The translations under genes were made by a program, and so were the position numbers. From Sphingomonas sp. Root710 (GTDB taxonomy: Bacteria > Pseudomonadota > Alphaproteobacteria > Sphingomonadales > Sphingomonadaceae): a stretch of 47,818 bases of DNA. The notes under the pieces were generated by a model that saw only the letters and a list, made by a program, of their open reading frames with translations, was not told the origin of the DNA and ran no database searches. Shown here in pieces: positions 20,710 through 33,446 of the stretch (its first letter is position 1; the number at the start of each line of letters is the position of its first letter). The DNA is taken from NCBI RefSeq assembly GCF_001429065.1, contig NZ_LMIB01000021.1, positions 1-47,818 on the forward strand, given 5' to 3'.

Positions 20710-22380
<1,671 letters not shown>

Positions 22381-22434
22381 GCCTGGAACGGTACAGCGGT
22401 CCGCTGGGGACGGACTCGGTCAGGAGAGCGTAGA

Positions 22435-23400
22435 ATGGCCCATGACGTTACATTGGCGGACGACGACAAGGTTATCCTCTCCTTAATGGCGGCCAACGGA
22501 ATTCCGCCATACGAATCAATGACCCCCAAGCAGGCTCGCTCGGCTATGGCGCAGTTCGCGGCGATCGCATTCCCCAGGATGGCGGTCGGCAGCGTCGAGG
22601 ACCTCTCTATTTCCGGCGCGGACGGCATCCTTAAGCTGCGCCTGTACACGCCGCCGGCAAAGCCCAGCGGCCTCACGCCCGCGCTCATTTTCCTTCACGG
22701 CGGCGGCTGGATGCTCGGGGACCTCGAGAGTCACGACGACATCTGCCGCAAGTTCTGCGTGTCGCTGGCCATGCCCGTCCTCGCCGTCGATTATCGGTTG
22801 GCGCCCGAGCACCGCTTTCCTGCGGCCGTCGAAGACGTCTTCACCGCCGTGCGCTGGTTGTCCGACAATGTGGAACGCTTCGACATCGACCGTGAGAAAG
22901 TCGCGATCGGCGGGGACAGCGCCGGTGGCAACTTGGCGGCCGTGGCGGCGATCGCGGCAGCGCGGGGTATGCTACCCGCCTTAGCCTACCAGATCCTGTT
23001 CTATCCGGTGACCGATCTGGGGCGGGAGAGCGAAGGCTATGCGCGCGTTACGAGCGGCGTGCCCGTTGCCGCGCCGACCATGCGTTGGTTTCGCGATGCC
23101 TATCTCGGCTCACGGCAGGACGGGGAGGATTGGCGCGCATCGCCGTTGCGCGCGGACGACTTGGCGGGCGTTGCTCCGGCGTTCGTCATGACGGTGCAGC
23201 ATGATCCTCTGGCGGAGGAGAGCGCCGCTTATGTTAGCCGCTTGATGAAAGCGGGAGTTGCGGTGACGCACCTGCATTATTCGCAGCATTTTCACGGCAT
23301 CATCAACATGGGAGCGATGATCCGCGATGCGGAGGCGGCGATGGCAAGCGCCGTCGCGGCACTGCTAGCGCATTTCCGGCCCTCCGCGTCCGCCGGCTGA
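22435..23400 (+). CDS. Alpha/beta hydrolase, hormone-sensitive-lipase-type esterase
   Basis: 321 residues. The oxyanion-hole motif HGGGW and the nucleophile motif GDSAGG are those of the HSL family, with DYRLAPEHRFPAAVED between. The acid is probably in QHDPLAEES and the histidine in SQHFHGI. No signal peptide, so cytoplasmic. It sits 54 bp after the Baeyer-Villiger gene and most likely hydrolyses the ester that enzyme makes. Confidence 0.9.
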   Translation: MAHDVTLADDDKVILSLMAANGIPPYESMTPKQARSAMAQFAAIAFPRMAVGSVEDLSISGADGILKLRLYTPPAKPSGLTPALIFLHGGGWMLGDLESHDDICRKFCVSLAMPVLAVDYRLAPEHRFPAAVEDVFTAVRWLSDNVERFDIDREKVAIGGDSAGGNLAAVAAIAAARGMLPALAYQILFYPVTDLGRESEGYARVTSGVPVAAPTMRWFRDAYLGSRQDGEDWRASPLRADDLAGVAPAFVMTVQHDPLAEESAAYVSRLMKAGVAVTHLHYSQHFHGIINMGAMIRDAEAAMASAVAALLAHFRPSASAG

Positions 23401-23446
23401 GTTCTCGCACCAATCTCGTCAACCGTGCATCCGAGGAGAGCTTGTC

Positions 23447-24199
23447 ATGTCCGGGTTCGCAGCAAAGACCGTGCTGGTAACTGGTGCGGCGACCGGGATC
23501 GGGCGCGCGACCGCGCTGGCCTTCGCGGCGCAAGGGGCGTGCGTGATGATCGGCGACATCGATGATCGTGCCGCGGAAACCGTGGCGCTCATCAGCCGGG
23601 CCGGTGGAACGGCGGCGTTCGAACACTGCGACGTCGGCGACGCGATGCAGACGACAGCGCTGGTCGAAGCGTGCATCACGCGCTTCGGCCGATTGCATAT
23701 CGCCTTCAACAATGCCGGGGTTCTCCCGCCGGCGGTGCCCTTCCACGAGATCGTCGAAACAGACTTCGATCGAATTATCGCGACCGACCTGAAGGGGGTC
23801 TTCCTCTGCATGCAGGCAGAGATCAGGCACATGCTCGAGCATGGCGGCGGCGCGATCGTAAACACGTCGTCGGTCGCCGGCATCGTCGCCGATCCGAACA
23901 TGGCTTCCTACGTTGCGGCCAAGCATGGCGTTGCGGGCCTGACCAAGGCAGCCGCGGTCGAATATGCCCAGCGAGGGATTCGCGTTAATGCGATCGCTCC
24001 CGGCTTCATCGTCACCCCGATGACCCAGCCATGGGCGGATTCGCAAGTATTCCGGAACGCCTTCTTCGCCCAGAACGTCATCGGCCGCGCCGGAACGGCG
24101 GAAGAGGTAGCCGGAACCGTGCTTCACCTCTGCTCGGACGCGGCGAACTTCATCAACGGAGCGCTCTTCGTAATCGACGGCGGTCAGACCGCCCACTGA
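23447..24199 (+). CDS. Short-chain dehydrogenase/reductase (classical SDR)
   Basis: 250 residues. Cofactor motif TGAATGIG, structural NNAG, catalytic Ser in TSSVAG, and YVAAKHG as the YxxxK motif; C-terminus INGALFVIDGGQ. The aspartate in IGDIDDR suggests NAD(H). It may oxidise an alcohol to the ketone used by the neighbouring monooxygenase. Third gene of the 20746-24199 unit; a 190-bp promoter region follows. Confidence 0.9.
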   Translation: MSGFAAKTVLVTGAATGIGRATALAFAAQGACVMIGDIDDRAAETVALISRAGGTAAFEHCDVGDAMQTTALVEACITRFGRLHIAFNNAGVLPPAVPFHEIVETDFDRIIATDLKGVFLCMQAEIRHMLEHGGGAIVNTSSVAGIVADPNMASYVAAKHGVAGLTKAAAVEYAQRGIRVNAIAPGFIVTPMTQPWADSQVFRNAFFAQNVIGRAGTAEEVAGTVLHLCSDAANFINGALFVIDGGQTAH

Positions 24200-24256
24200 A
24201 GATATACCGCACGCGCCGTGTGATCGCCAAGCCCACCAGCGGCCGCATGAATGCCA

Positions 24257-24275
24257 CCAACCTTCGTTAGGTGAC
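24257..24275 (+). promoter_or_regulatory. Candidate operator, copy 2 of a 19-bp site
   Basis: ccaaccttcgttaggtgac, identical to 20553-20571, placed 114 bp before the TonB-dependent receptor start. It suggests the ten-gene operon is co-regulated with the monooxygenase unit. Confidence 0.6.
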
Positions 24276-24389
24276 GTCAGATTATGGAGCGGGCAACAGG
24301 ATAAGGAGAATGGATCAGACGATGACTGATCGCTCACTGCGGACACAAAGCGGCGACGACGATCGCCGAATAACGGGGAGGATAGGGGT

Positions 24390-26819
24390 ATGGATTACTC
24401 GGCAGCGATAGGGACGTTCGTGTCGGGCATGGCGAAGGCCCGGCATCTGACATTGCTGCTCGCCGTCGCGGGCGGCGCGCTCACCACCTCCGAAGCCGCC
24501 GCACAGACCACCGCGCAGCCCGAGAGTGCGCCCCCGGCAGACCAGAGCGCCGCGCCAGCGGCGCCCGTGAAGAAAAAAGGATCCGTTACCGACGAAGGGT
24601 CGGTTTTCCGGGACATAATCGTGACCGCGCAGAAGCGCAGCGAAAATATCCAGAAGGTAGGCATCTCTATTACCGCCTTCAGCGGCAGCCAGATGCGCCA
24701 GCTGGGCCTCCGTAACGCGATCGACATCGCCAAGGTCACTCCGGCCGTCAGCATTTATCAAATTCACCCGTCGGTTACGAGCATCAACATCCGGGGCGTC
24801 TCGCAGAACTACTTCGCCGACCATCTGGAGGCGCCGATCGCGGTCTATCAGGACGATGCCTATCTCGGCTCGACCAGTTCGGTCGGCGTGCGGACCTACG
24901 ACGTCGACCGCGTCGAGGTGCTTCGCGGCCCGCAAGGCACACTGTTCGGACGCAACGCAACTGGCGGCCTGATCCATTTCGTCTCCAAGGGTCCAACGGA
25001 CAAGTTCGATGCTTATGAGGAAGTCACGGCCGGCGGTTACGAATATGGCCACGGCTTCATCGAGACCGAAGGGGCCGTAGGCGGCCCGCTCTCGGATAAC
25101 GTCACGGCCCGGCTCTCCTTCGCGACGACCAACGACCAGGGGCCTTGGCACAATTCCGTCGGGCCAGCCCCTGGCAACAACAATGAATACGACGCCCGCC
25201 TACAGCTGCGGTGGGAAATCGATCCCGCCACAAGGCTGGATTTGAACGGTTCGATCTCGCTCAACCGCAACATGCGCGGCGCTGCCTATACTACGCGCGC
25301 GGTGCAGCCCGACGCCCACGGGCTCGGTACCGCGCTCGCTCCTGACGAATACGGTACATACGTCAATTTCGCCTCGCCTACCTTCGCGCCCATTCAATCG
25401 CCCTGCGAGGGATGCGACCTGACCGGGTATCGCCAGGGATCCAATCCATTCAAGCTGCAAGAGGACGATCCCGGAAGCTTCCGGCGTACCATCTATTCAG
25501 GAACGGCCAAGCTAACGCACGACTTCGGGCGAATAAACTTCGTGTCCGTTTCCAACTACCAGCATATATCGAAGAGTTTTTCCATCGACACCGACGGCGG
25601 CCCTTCGGTCCTGTTCGATTATGGTACGCAGATGAAGTATCGGCAGTTCTCGGAGGAAGCTCGCGTATCGGGCACTTCCGACAAGCTGAAGTGGGTCGCC
25701 GGATTCTTCTATCTCAATATGAAGGGCCGTTACGGCGTCGATGGTCTGTTCGATCTCGGCCCATATATCGGCCTGACCTGCACCGCACCCGCCTGTTATG
25801 GCGGCTCGCCCGTAACCGACTCGTTGCGCGCCAGCTACGAACTGAACGTGAAGAGTTGGTCCGGCTTCGCTCAGGGAGACTATTATCTGACGCCCGATTT
25901 CTATGTCACGGGCGGACTTCGCTACACCGACGACCAGAAGACATTCGATTACCGCTTCCATGATTCGTTGGGATTTCAGGCGGTCCTGACGGGTGGCTCC
26001 CCGACCGTCGACTATAATCCTGCTACCGATCCAAGCGCTGACCGAAGCTTCAAGAACATTTCTGCTAAAGCTCAGGTAAACTGGACGCCGAGCAGCAATC
26101 TCCTAGTTTATCTGGGTTATTCCCGTGCCAATAAAGGTGGCAACTGGAGTGCTCCGATTTTTCCTCCGGTCGTTACCTCGGCACTCCCTCACAAGCAGGA
26201 GGTCCTCACCTCCATCGAAGGTGGTGAAAAGCTTCGAATGCTCAATGGTGCCTTAACTCTGAATAGCTCGGTCTATTATTACTATTACAAGAATTACCAA
26301 GCTTTTGCGATGCAGAATCTTGTACAGACGATCTTTAACGTCAATGCGCGCGCCTACGGCGGCGAGGTAGAGCTCCGTGCAAATCCGCTCCTAGGCTTGG
26401 ATCTGGGGCTGTCGACCGCGTTCATCCACAACACGGTCTACGATACGCCATTGCCAGACGGCACGTTCGCGGATCGTAAGCTACCAAACGCGCCGAAAAT
26501 CTCGCTCAATGGTTTGCTGCGCTATTCTTTCGACGCGCTCGGCGGCAAGCTCGCCGCACAGGCCAATGCACAATATTTTGGCGCGCATTACATGACCGTC
26601 CTCAATGAGCCCACCAACCACGAGAACGGGTATGTGACTGTCGACCTCCGGCTGGAATATACTAGTCCCGATGCTCACTGGTCGGCTGCCGGCTTCGTCC
26701 GCAATGCGAACAATGCCCGCTACCGCATCTACGGGCTCGACGTCTCATCGCTCAGCTATGCCGCGGGCGTCTACGCGCCGCCCCGCACCTACGGCATGAC
26801 CCTCGGCTGGAAGTATTGA
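24390..26819 (+). CDS. TonB-dependent outer-membrane receptor
   Basis: 809 residues. A signal peptide follows an N-terminal extension (RHLTLLLAVAGGALTTSEAAAQ); the real start may be the ATG at 24429. A plug domain follows with the TonB-box-like DIIVTAQKRSENIQKV, ITAFSGSQMRQLGL, INIRGVSQNYF and VEVLRGPQGTLFGRNATGGLI, then a 22-strand-type barrel ending in YGMTLGWKY with the terminal aromatic residue. The family imports large or scarce substrates and, in sphingomonads, some aromatics across the outer membrane. First gene of the operon; its stop overlaps the next ATG. Confidence 0.93.
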   Translation: MDYSAAIGTFVSGMAKARHLTLLLAVAGGALTTSEAAAQTTAQPESAPPADQSAAPAAPVKKKGSVTDEGSVFRDIIVTAQKRSENIQKVGISITAFSGSQMRQLGLRNAIDIAKVTPAVSIYQIHPSVTSINIRGVSQNYFADHLEAPIAVYQDDAYLGSTSSVGVRTYDVDRVEVLRGPQGTLFGRNATGGLIHFVSKGPTDKFDAYEEVTAGGYEYGHGFIETEGAVGGPLSDNVTARLSFATTNDQGPWHNSVGPAPGNNNEYDARLQLRWEIDPATRLDLNGSISLNRNMRGAAYTTRAVQPDAHGLGTALAPDEYGTYVNFASPTFAPIQSPCEGCDLTGYRQGSNPFKLQEDDPGSFRRTIYSGTAKLTHDFGRINFVSVSNYQHISKSFSIDTDGGPSVLFDYGTQMKYRQFSEEARVSGTSDKLKWVAGFFYLNMKGRYGVDGLFDLGPYIGLTCTAPACYGGSPVTDSLRASYELNVKSWSGFAQGDYYLTPDFYVTGGLRYTDDQKTFDYRFHDSLGFQAVLTGGSPTVDYNPATDPSADRSFKNISAKAQVNWTPSSNLLVYLGYSRANKGGNWSAPIFPPVVTSALPHKQEVLTSIEGGEKLRMLNGALTLNSSVYYYYYKNYQAFAMQNLVQTIFNVNARAYGGEVELRANPLLGLDLGLSTAFIHNTVYDTPLPDGTFADRKLPNAPKISLNGLLRYSFDALGGKLAAQANAQYFGAHYMTVLNEPTNHENGYVTVDLRLEYTSPDAHWSAAGFVRNANNARYRIYGLDVSSLSYAAGVYAPPRTYGMTLGWKY

Positions 26820-28072
26820 TGATCCAGCGAAGCTCCACCCGAGCCCTGCGCGCTTCTGAGAGGTCCGGCATGTCGCCCTTACCGTCCGCCGGCGTCGCGG
26901 CCACGGACATCGATCCGTTCGAAGATTCCGTTCTACTCGAGCCATACGACGTCTATCGCAGCTGGCGTGACGCCGGCCCCGCCGTCTGGTCGACCCGCCA
27001 CCAGCTATGGATCCTCGCGCGGTTCGACGAGGTGAAGGAGGCGCTGCTCGATCACGAGACTTATCGTTCGGGCAAAGGCGTCGGTCTCTATCCCGCGGCG
27101 AACAGCGCCCTCGAGGGGACTGTGCTGGCGAGCGATCCGCCGTATCATACGCGTCTTCGGCGGGTGCTGGCGGAGCGGATGTCCCCGCGCGGGCTGAGGG
27201 CGTTGCAGGACGATGTCGAGGCGTCTGCCGCGTCACTCGTCGACAGCCTGATCGAGGAGAGAACCTTCGATGCCGTGCCGGCGCTGGCGCAGAAGTTTCC
27301 GCTGACCGTCGTGGCCAAGCTCATCGGCCTGCCGGACGGTGACCAGGGGCAGCTGCTCGAATGGGCCGATTGCGGTTTCAACACCTTCGGCCCCGGCAAC
27401 GAGCGCACCGTCAGATCGATGGTCAAGTTCGGGGAGATGTTCGAATATATCGCAACCCTGGATGCCGATCCCGGAAAGCTGCGGCCGGGCAGCATGGGCC
27501 GCGAGATCTATGAGGCCGCGGAGCGCGGTGAGATACGTTTCGATCAGTGCGGACGGCTGATGGCGGCGTACCTCATGGCCGGTCTCGACACGACGATCTC
27601 CTCGATCACCAATGCCGTCCATCTCTTCGGGACATTTCCCGATCAGTGGGATGTGGTGCGAGCCGATCCCGCTCGCATACCCCATGCCTACAACGAGATT
27701 CTGCGGATCGAATCGCCTGTCCAGGCCTTTCGGCGGACCCTCGCCAGAGATGTTCGTCTCGGCGATGTCCTGATGCGCGAGGGCGACGCGGTCCTGCTCC
27801 TTTATGGCTCCGCGAACCGCGACGAGCGCCATTGGGACGAGCCCGATCGCTTCGACGTGCGCCGCCGCGCCGGCGATCATCTCGCGCTGGGCTTCGGTAT
27901 CCACAACTGCGCCGGCCAGGGCTTGGCCCGGCTGGAGGCCCACGCGCTGATCGCCGCGCTGGCGGGCAAGGTCGCGCGGTTCGACGTCGGAACGCCGCAT
28001 CGCCACTTGAACAACGTCATCCGCAGCATCGAAAGCCTGCCGTTGAGCCTGGTAGCGGAGAGATCGAGATGA
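26819..28072 (+). CDS. Cytochrome P450, CYP199-like (para-substituted benzoate oxidation)
   Basis: 417 residues from the ATG that overlaps the receptor stop; an ATG at 26870 with a GAGAGG ribosome site is an equally good start. The heme loop is LGFGIHNCAGQGLARLE with the cysteine at about 364, the I-helix has AGLDTT, and the ExxR is EILR. Stretches such as ILRIESPVQAFRRT, YGSANRDERHW, FNTFGPGNER and the ending LNNVIRSIESLPLSL resemble what I recall of CYP199A enzymes, which O-demethylate 4-methoxybenzoate to 4-hydroxybenzoate. That fits the neighbouring pobA. No ferredoxin or ferredoxin reductase gene lies in the window. Confidence 0.88.
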   Translation: MIQRSSTRALRASERSGMSPLPSAGVAATDIDPFEDSVLLEPYDVYRSWRDAGPAVWSTRHQLWILARFDEVKEALLDHETYRSGKGVGLYPAANSALEGTVLASDPPYHTRLRRVLAERMSPRGLRALQDDVEASAASLVDSLIEERTFDAVPALAQKFPLTVVAKLIGLPDGDQGQLLEWADCGFNTFGPGNERTVRSMVKFGEMFEYIATLDADPGKLRPGSMGREIYEAAERGEIRFDQCGRLMAAYLMAGLDTTISSITNAVHLFGTFPDQWDVVRADPARIPHAYNEILRIESPVQAFRRTLARDVRLGDVLMREGDAVLLLYGSANRDERHWDEPDRFDVRRRAGDHLALGFGIHNCAGQGLARLEAHALIAALAGKVARFDVGTPHRHLNNVIRSIESLPLSLVAERSR

Positions 28073-29298
28073 CCGAGGCGCCGAAGGTATTGCTGGTCGT
28101 CACGCAGGACACCAAACAGTTGGAAAGCCGGTTCCTGCGCGAATGCCTCGAGAACGGCGGATGCGAGGTCATCCATCTCGATCCCAGTGTACGCGCGAAC
28201 CTCGGCGGCGCCGAGATCGGACCCGATGAGATCGCCGGCGCGGCCGGAACGACGATGGCGGATGTCCGTGCGATCGGCCATGAAGGCAAGATCCAGGAAG
28301 TGATGATCGCCGGCGCGACGAAGCTCGCGCTCGATCTACACGCCCGCGTCGGCTTGTCGGGCGTTCTGTCGATCGGCGGCTCGATGGGGACCACGTTCGG
28401 CACAGCGATCATGCGCGCCTTTCCCTATGGCGTGCCCAAGCTGATGATCTCCACGCTCGCCTCCGGATTTACTGCGCCCTTCGTCGGGCTCAAGGACATC
28501 GCGATGCTGAATGCGGTGTGCGATGTTTCCGGTATCAACAGCATCACTCGTGAAGTATACCGCAACGGAGCCTTCGGCCTGGCCGGGATGGCGCGAGCCT
28601 ATGCTCCCGCCGCGGCCGACACCCGGCCGCTCGTTCTCGTCAGCGCGCTCGGCACTACCGAAGGCGCCGCGCGGGGGGTACGCGAGGGTCTCGAGGCCAT
28701 TGGCTACGAAGTTATGGTGTTCCACACCACCGGCAATGGCGGGATGACGATGGATGCGCTCGCGGCGGAGCGCGACGTGGCGGCGGTGGTTGACATCTCG
28801 CTCGTCGAGGTCAACGACTTTCTCAACGGCGGGATCTGTAGCGCGGGACCGGAGCGCGCTACGGCGGGGTTGAAGCGCGGCATTCCGACGGTCATGGCGC
28901 CGGGCAACGTCGATTTCTACATCATGCCCTCGCCGATGGCCGTCGGCGAACGTCCTTTCGAGGGCCGCCGCTTCCATATCCATAACGCCGCGCTCACCGC
29001 GGTCAGGACGACCGAGGACGATCTAAAACGCCTGGCGGACCATCTCGCGGGAATACTGCGTGAGGCCCGCGGGCCGGTGCGCTTCTTGATCCCGCTGGAC
29101 GGCTTCTCGAGCCACGATAGCCCCGCCGGACATATCCATGCGCCCGAGCTGCCGCCGAAGTTCGCGGGCTATTGCCGGAAAGTGATGCCGGCCAACGTCG
29201 AGCTGCGGACGCTCGATACGCACATCAACGATCCCGCATTCGGCGCTGCGGTGGTCGCCGCAGTGCGCGATCTCACGCGGGGCAAATCGATCGCATGA
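28069..29298 (+). CDS. Tm-1-like ATP-binding domain protein (UPF0261)
   Basis: 409 residues spanning the UPF0261 family: GLSGVLSIGGSMGTTFGTAI, YGVPKLMISTLASG, then a second half with HTTGNGGMTMDALA, LVEVNDFLNGGICSAGPERA and GIPTVMAPGNVDF. The tomato Tm-1 N-terminal domain is known to bind ATP; bacterial members have no settled reaction that I know of. The gene is coupled by ATGA to the P450 before it and to the biotin carrier gene after it. Related aryl-ketone carboxylation systems need an ATP-dependent kinase at this point, so it is a candidate for substrate activation, by context only. Confidence 0.88.
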   Translation: MTEAPKVLLVVTQDTKQLESRFLRECLENGGCEVIHLDPSVRANLGGAEIGPDEIAGAAGTTMADVRAIGHEGKIQEVMIAGATKLALDLHARVGLSGVLSIGGSMGTTFGTAIMRAFPYGVPKLMISTLASGFTAPFVGLKDIAMLNAVCDVSGINSITREVYRNGAFGLAGMARAYAPAAADTRPLVLVSALGTTEGAARGVREGLEAIGYEVMVFHTTGNGGMTMDALAAERDVAAVVDISLVEVNDFLNGGICSAGPERATAGLKRGIPTVMAPGNVDFYIMPSPMAVGERPFEGRRFHIHNAALTAVRTTEDDLKRLADHLAGILREARGPVRFLIPLDGFSSHDSPAGHIHAPELPPKFAGYCRKVMPANVELRTLDTHINDPAFGAAVVAAVRDLTRGKSIA

Positions 29299-29777
29299 GC
29301 GAGGATTTCCTCCTTCTTCCGGAAGACATCGCCGAGATCGTCGCACTGCTCGACGGCAGCGGCTATGAACGGCTCGACGTACGCACCGCGCGCTTCTCGC
29401 TCCGCCTCGCACGCGCCGGCACGAGCTGGTCCCAGGTGTGGGAGCACCTGGCGGCCGATGAGCCGCTGGAGGGCGGCGGCGTACCGCCCGTGACGGCGCC
29501 GGACGGCAGCGACCGAGCGGCCGAGGCCGAGGGCATTGTCGCGGTCCGCCCGCCGCTTCCCGGCACCTTCTACCATGCGCCGAAACCGGGTGCGCCGCCC
29601 TTCATCGCGATTGGCGACGCGGTGAACCCGGACATGGTGGTCGGTATCATCGAGACGATGAAGGTGATGAACAGCGTCGCCGCGGGCGTGGCGGGCGAGG
29701 TCGTCGAGATCGTCGCGGCGGACGGCGCGATGGTGGATGCGGAAGACGTGCTGATCCGGATCAGGGCGGGCGGATGA
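29295..29777 (+). CDS. Biotin carboxyl carrier protein (AccB-like)
   Basis: 160 residues. The C-terminal biotinyl domain carries ETMKVMN with Lys123 as the biotin site, after PLPGTFYHAPKPGAPPF. The N-terminal ~50 residues and an Ala/Pro-rich linker follow the AccB layout. It carries CO2 between the biotin carboxylase and carboxyltransferase encoded directly downstream. ATGA overlap with the preceding gene. Being embedded with a pyruvate-carboxylase-type partner sets it apart from housekeeping accB. Confidence 0.92.
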   Translation: MSEDFLLLPEDIAEIVALLDGSGYERLDVRTARFSLRLARAGTSWSQVWEHLAADEPLEGGGVPPVTAPDGSDRAAEAEGIVAVRPPLPGTFYHAPKPGAPPFIAIGDAVNPDMVVGIIETMKVMNSVAAGVAGEVVEIVAADGAMVDAEDVLIRIRAGG

Positions 29778-29784
29778 CACTGCC

Positions 29785-31114
<1,330 letters not shown>

Positions 31115-31122
<8 letters not shown>

Positions 31123-32590
31123 GATCGATCTCGTCGACGTGTCGATCCGCGACGGAAACCAGAGCCTGTGGGGCGCGACCGGTCTCGCCACGCGCCAGAT
31201 GCTCGAGATCGCGGGCAAGCTCGATCGGGTGGGCTTCCGCGCGATCGATTTCACCTCCTCGAGCCATATGGCCGTCGCGGTGCGCTATTTCCGCGACAAT
31301 CCGTGGGAGCGAATTCGCCGCATGCGCGCCGCAATGCCGCGTACGCCGCTCCAGTTCATCACCACCGGCCTCCGCTTCATCGCCTGGGAGCAGGCCGATC
31401 CCGATTTCATGCGGATTGTCTACCGGCGGCTGCAAGCCTGCGGCATCCGCCGCTTCATTCTACTCGAGCCGACGCACGACGCCGCGGCGGTGATCGAAGC
31501 GGCGCGGATCGTGAAGCAGGAGGGTGGGGCCGAGACGATGGCCGCGCTCACCTTTACCCTCTCCGACGTGCACGACGACGCCTTCTATGCCGGCTTTGCC
31601 GCGAAGCTCGCGGGCAACCCGGACATCGACCTGTTTTACGTCAAGGACCCGTCGGGGCTGCTCTCGCCGGAGCGCGCGGGCACCCTGATCCCCGCGATCC
31701 GTGCGGCGATCGGGCGCAAGCGGCTCGAGGTGCACCTGCACTGCACCATCGGACTGGGTCCACGCGCGAGCCTCGCCGCGGTGGAGGCAGGCGCGGAGGC
31801 CGTCCACGTCGGCATCGGCCCGCTCGGCAACGGCACCTCTCTGCCGGAGGCGGAGCGCATGATCGCCAACCTGCGCGAGGCCGGGCATTTGCCCAAGGTT
31901 GACGCCGCTGCGCTGGCATCGGTGGCGCATTACTGGCGGCGGCTCGCCACCGCCGAGGGGCTGCCCTCGGGCAGACCTCAGGAGTTCGACGCAAGCTTCC
32001 TGCGGCACCAGATCGCCGGCGGGGTGATGACGACGATGCTGCGCCAGCTGACGGAAGTGAAGCTCGAGCACAGGCTGGCCGACGTGATCGCCGAGACCGA
32101 GCAGGTGCGCGCCGAGTTCGGCCAGCCGATCATGGTCACGCCCTTCCCGCAGATGGTGTGCAGCCAGGCGCTGTTCAACGTCGTCGCAGGCCGGCGCTAT
32201 GCCCAGGTTTCCGATCAGGTCATCCGCTATGTGATGGGTAGATTCGGCCGCCCAACTCGACCGGTGGACGCCGCGGTCGAAGCCGCGATTCTCGATCGTC
32301 CGCGCGCGAGAGAGATCGAACGCGAGCCGGCGGTGTTGGCGCTCGCGGAAATGCGAGCCCGCTTCCCGGGCGCAATGCCCGAGGAGGAATTCCTACTCCG
32401 CGCAGTTATGCCCAGCGACCAGGTCGACGCGATGCTCGCCGCCGGTCCGGCAAAGGCGCGCTACTCGCCGGATGCGGCGCCCATCGTGGCGTTGCTACGC
32501 CAGCTCGCGGCGCGGCCGGCGGCGCGCGACCTCGTGGTCGAAAGGCCCGGTCTCCGGCTGGCGCTCCACGCGGGAGGCGCCGTTGGCTAA
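31115..32590 (+). CDS. Carboxyltransferase subunit, pyruvate carboxylase B / oxaloacetate decarboxylase alpha type
   Basis: 491 residues of the DRE-TIM carboxyltransferase family: DVSIRDGNQSLWG at the N-terminus, the probable carboxylated lysine Lys177 in FYVKDPSGLL, and the metal pair His207/His209 in VHLHCTIGLG, followed by the conserved PYC/OADA region (PFPQMVCSQALFNVV). The usual HTHDTSG is replaced by HLHCTIG, so the substrate is probably not pyruvate. Enzymes of this type move CO2 onto a carbon next to a ketone. GTG start, overlapping the biotin carboxylase stop. No fused biotin domain. Confidence 0.9.
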
Positions 32591-33446
32591 CATCGATGCG
32601 GCGATCGCGCAGCGCATCCGCGAGGTGCGCGGGATGGTAATCGACATGGACGGTACGCTGGTGCTGGGCGACGCGGCGAGCGGCGGCCACATGGCCCTGC
32701 CGGGCGCCGCGGCGCTGCTGGTCGCGCTCAAGCGGCGCGGCATTCCATTCCGCGTCTTCACCAACGGAACCGCCAAGCCACCGGCGGCTTATGCGGCGAG
32801 CCTGCGAGCGGCCGGGCTCGACGTGACCGACGCCGAGCTGATGACCCCCGCGTCCTCGGCCGCCGCCTGGTTCCTCGCGCGCGGCATCAGGCGCGTGCGC
32901 GTCCTCGGGCGCGAAGGCGTCCAGCAGCCGCTGCGCGAAGCCGGACTCGACGTCGTGCAGCCCGGCGCGAAGGCCGAAGGCGTCGAAGCGGTATTCACCG
33001 GCTGGTATCGCGAGTTTACCTTTCCAGATCTCGAGGCGGCATGCCGTGATATATGGGCCGGAGCGCTGGCGACGACCGCGTCGAACGTTCCCTTCTTCGC
33101 GGCCCAGGGTGGCCGCGCAATCGGCGCGAGCTTTGCAATCAACGCGATGATTCGATCGCTGACGGGCAAACGGGCGAAGGTCCTCGGCAAGCCTTCGCGA
33201 GCCGCGTTGCGCTGCGCCCTGACGCTGATGGGGCTGCCGATGGCGGCGGAGAAGGCGCTTGTCGTGATCGGCGACGATCCCGCGCTGGAGATGCGGATGG
33301 CGAACGCCGCCGGCGCGCTATCCATCGGTGTCACCAGCGGCCTCAACGATGCGGGCACTTTCACTGCTTTGACGCCGGCCGATGCCGCGCACGTCGTGCT
33401 GCCCGGGTTACCGCCCTTGCTGGAGCTATTGTCTCGATGTTCGTGA
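32583..33446 (+). CDS. HAD-superfamily phosphatase, NagD/HAD-IIA type
   Basis: 287 residues from a TTG start that follows GGGAGG; the next ATG lies too close to the catalytic motif. Motif I is DMDGTL (Asp21, Asp23), motif II FTNGT, the motif III lysine is in KVLGKPS and motif IV is VIGDDPALEM. The C2-type cap places it among 4-nitrophenylphosphatase and NagD-like enzymes. In aryl-ketone pathways that begin with phosphorylation, a phosphatase is required, and this is the obvious candidate. Overlaps both neighbours. Confidence 0.88.
   Translation: MANIDAAIAQRIREVRGMVIDMDGTLVLGDAASGGHMALPGAAALLVALKRRGIPFRVFTNGTAKPPAAYAASLRAAGLDVTDAELMTPASSAAAWFLARGIRRVRVLGREGVQQPLREAGLDVVQPGAKAEGVEAVFTGWYREFTFPDLEAACRDIWAGALATTASNVPFFAAQGGRAIGASFAINAMIRSLTGKRAKVLGKPSRAALRCALTLMGLPMAAEKALVVIGDDPALEMRMANAAGALSIGVTSGLNDAGTFTALTPADAAHVVLPGLPPLLELLSRCS

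Noticed and set aside
26819-28072. Bisphenol-type P450 (BisdB)
   Set aside because: The motifs and ending resemble CYP199A much more, and no ferredoxin gene precedes it as in bisdAB.
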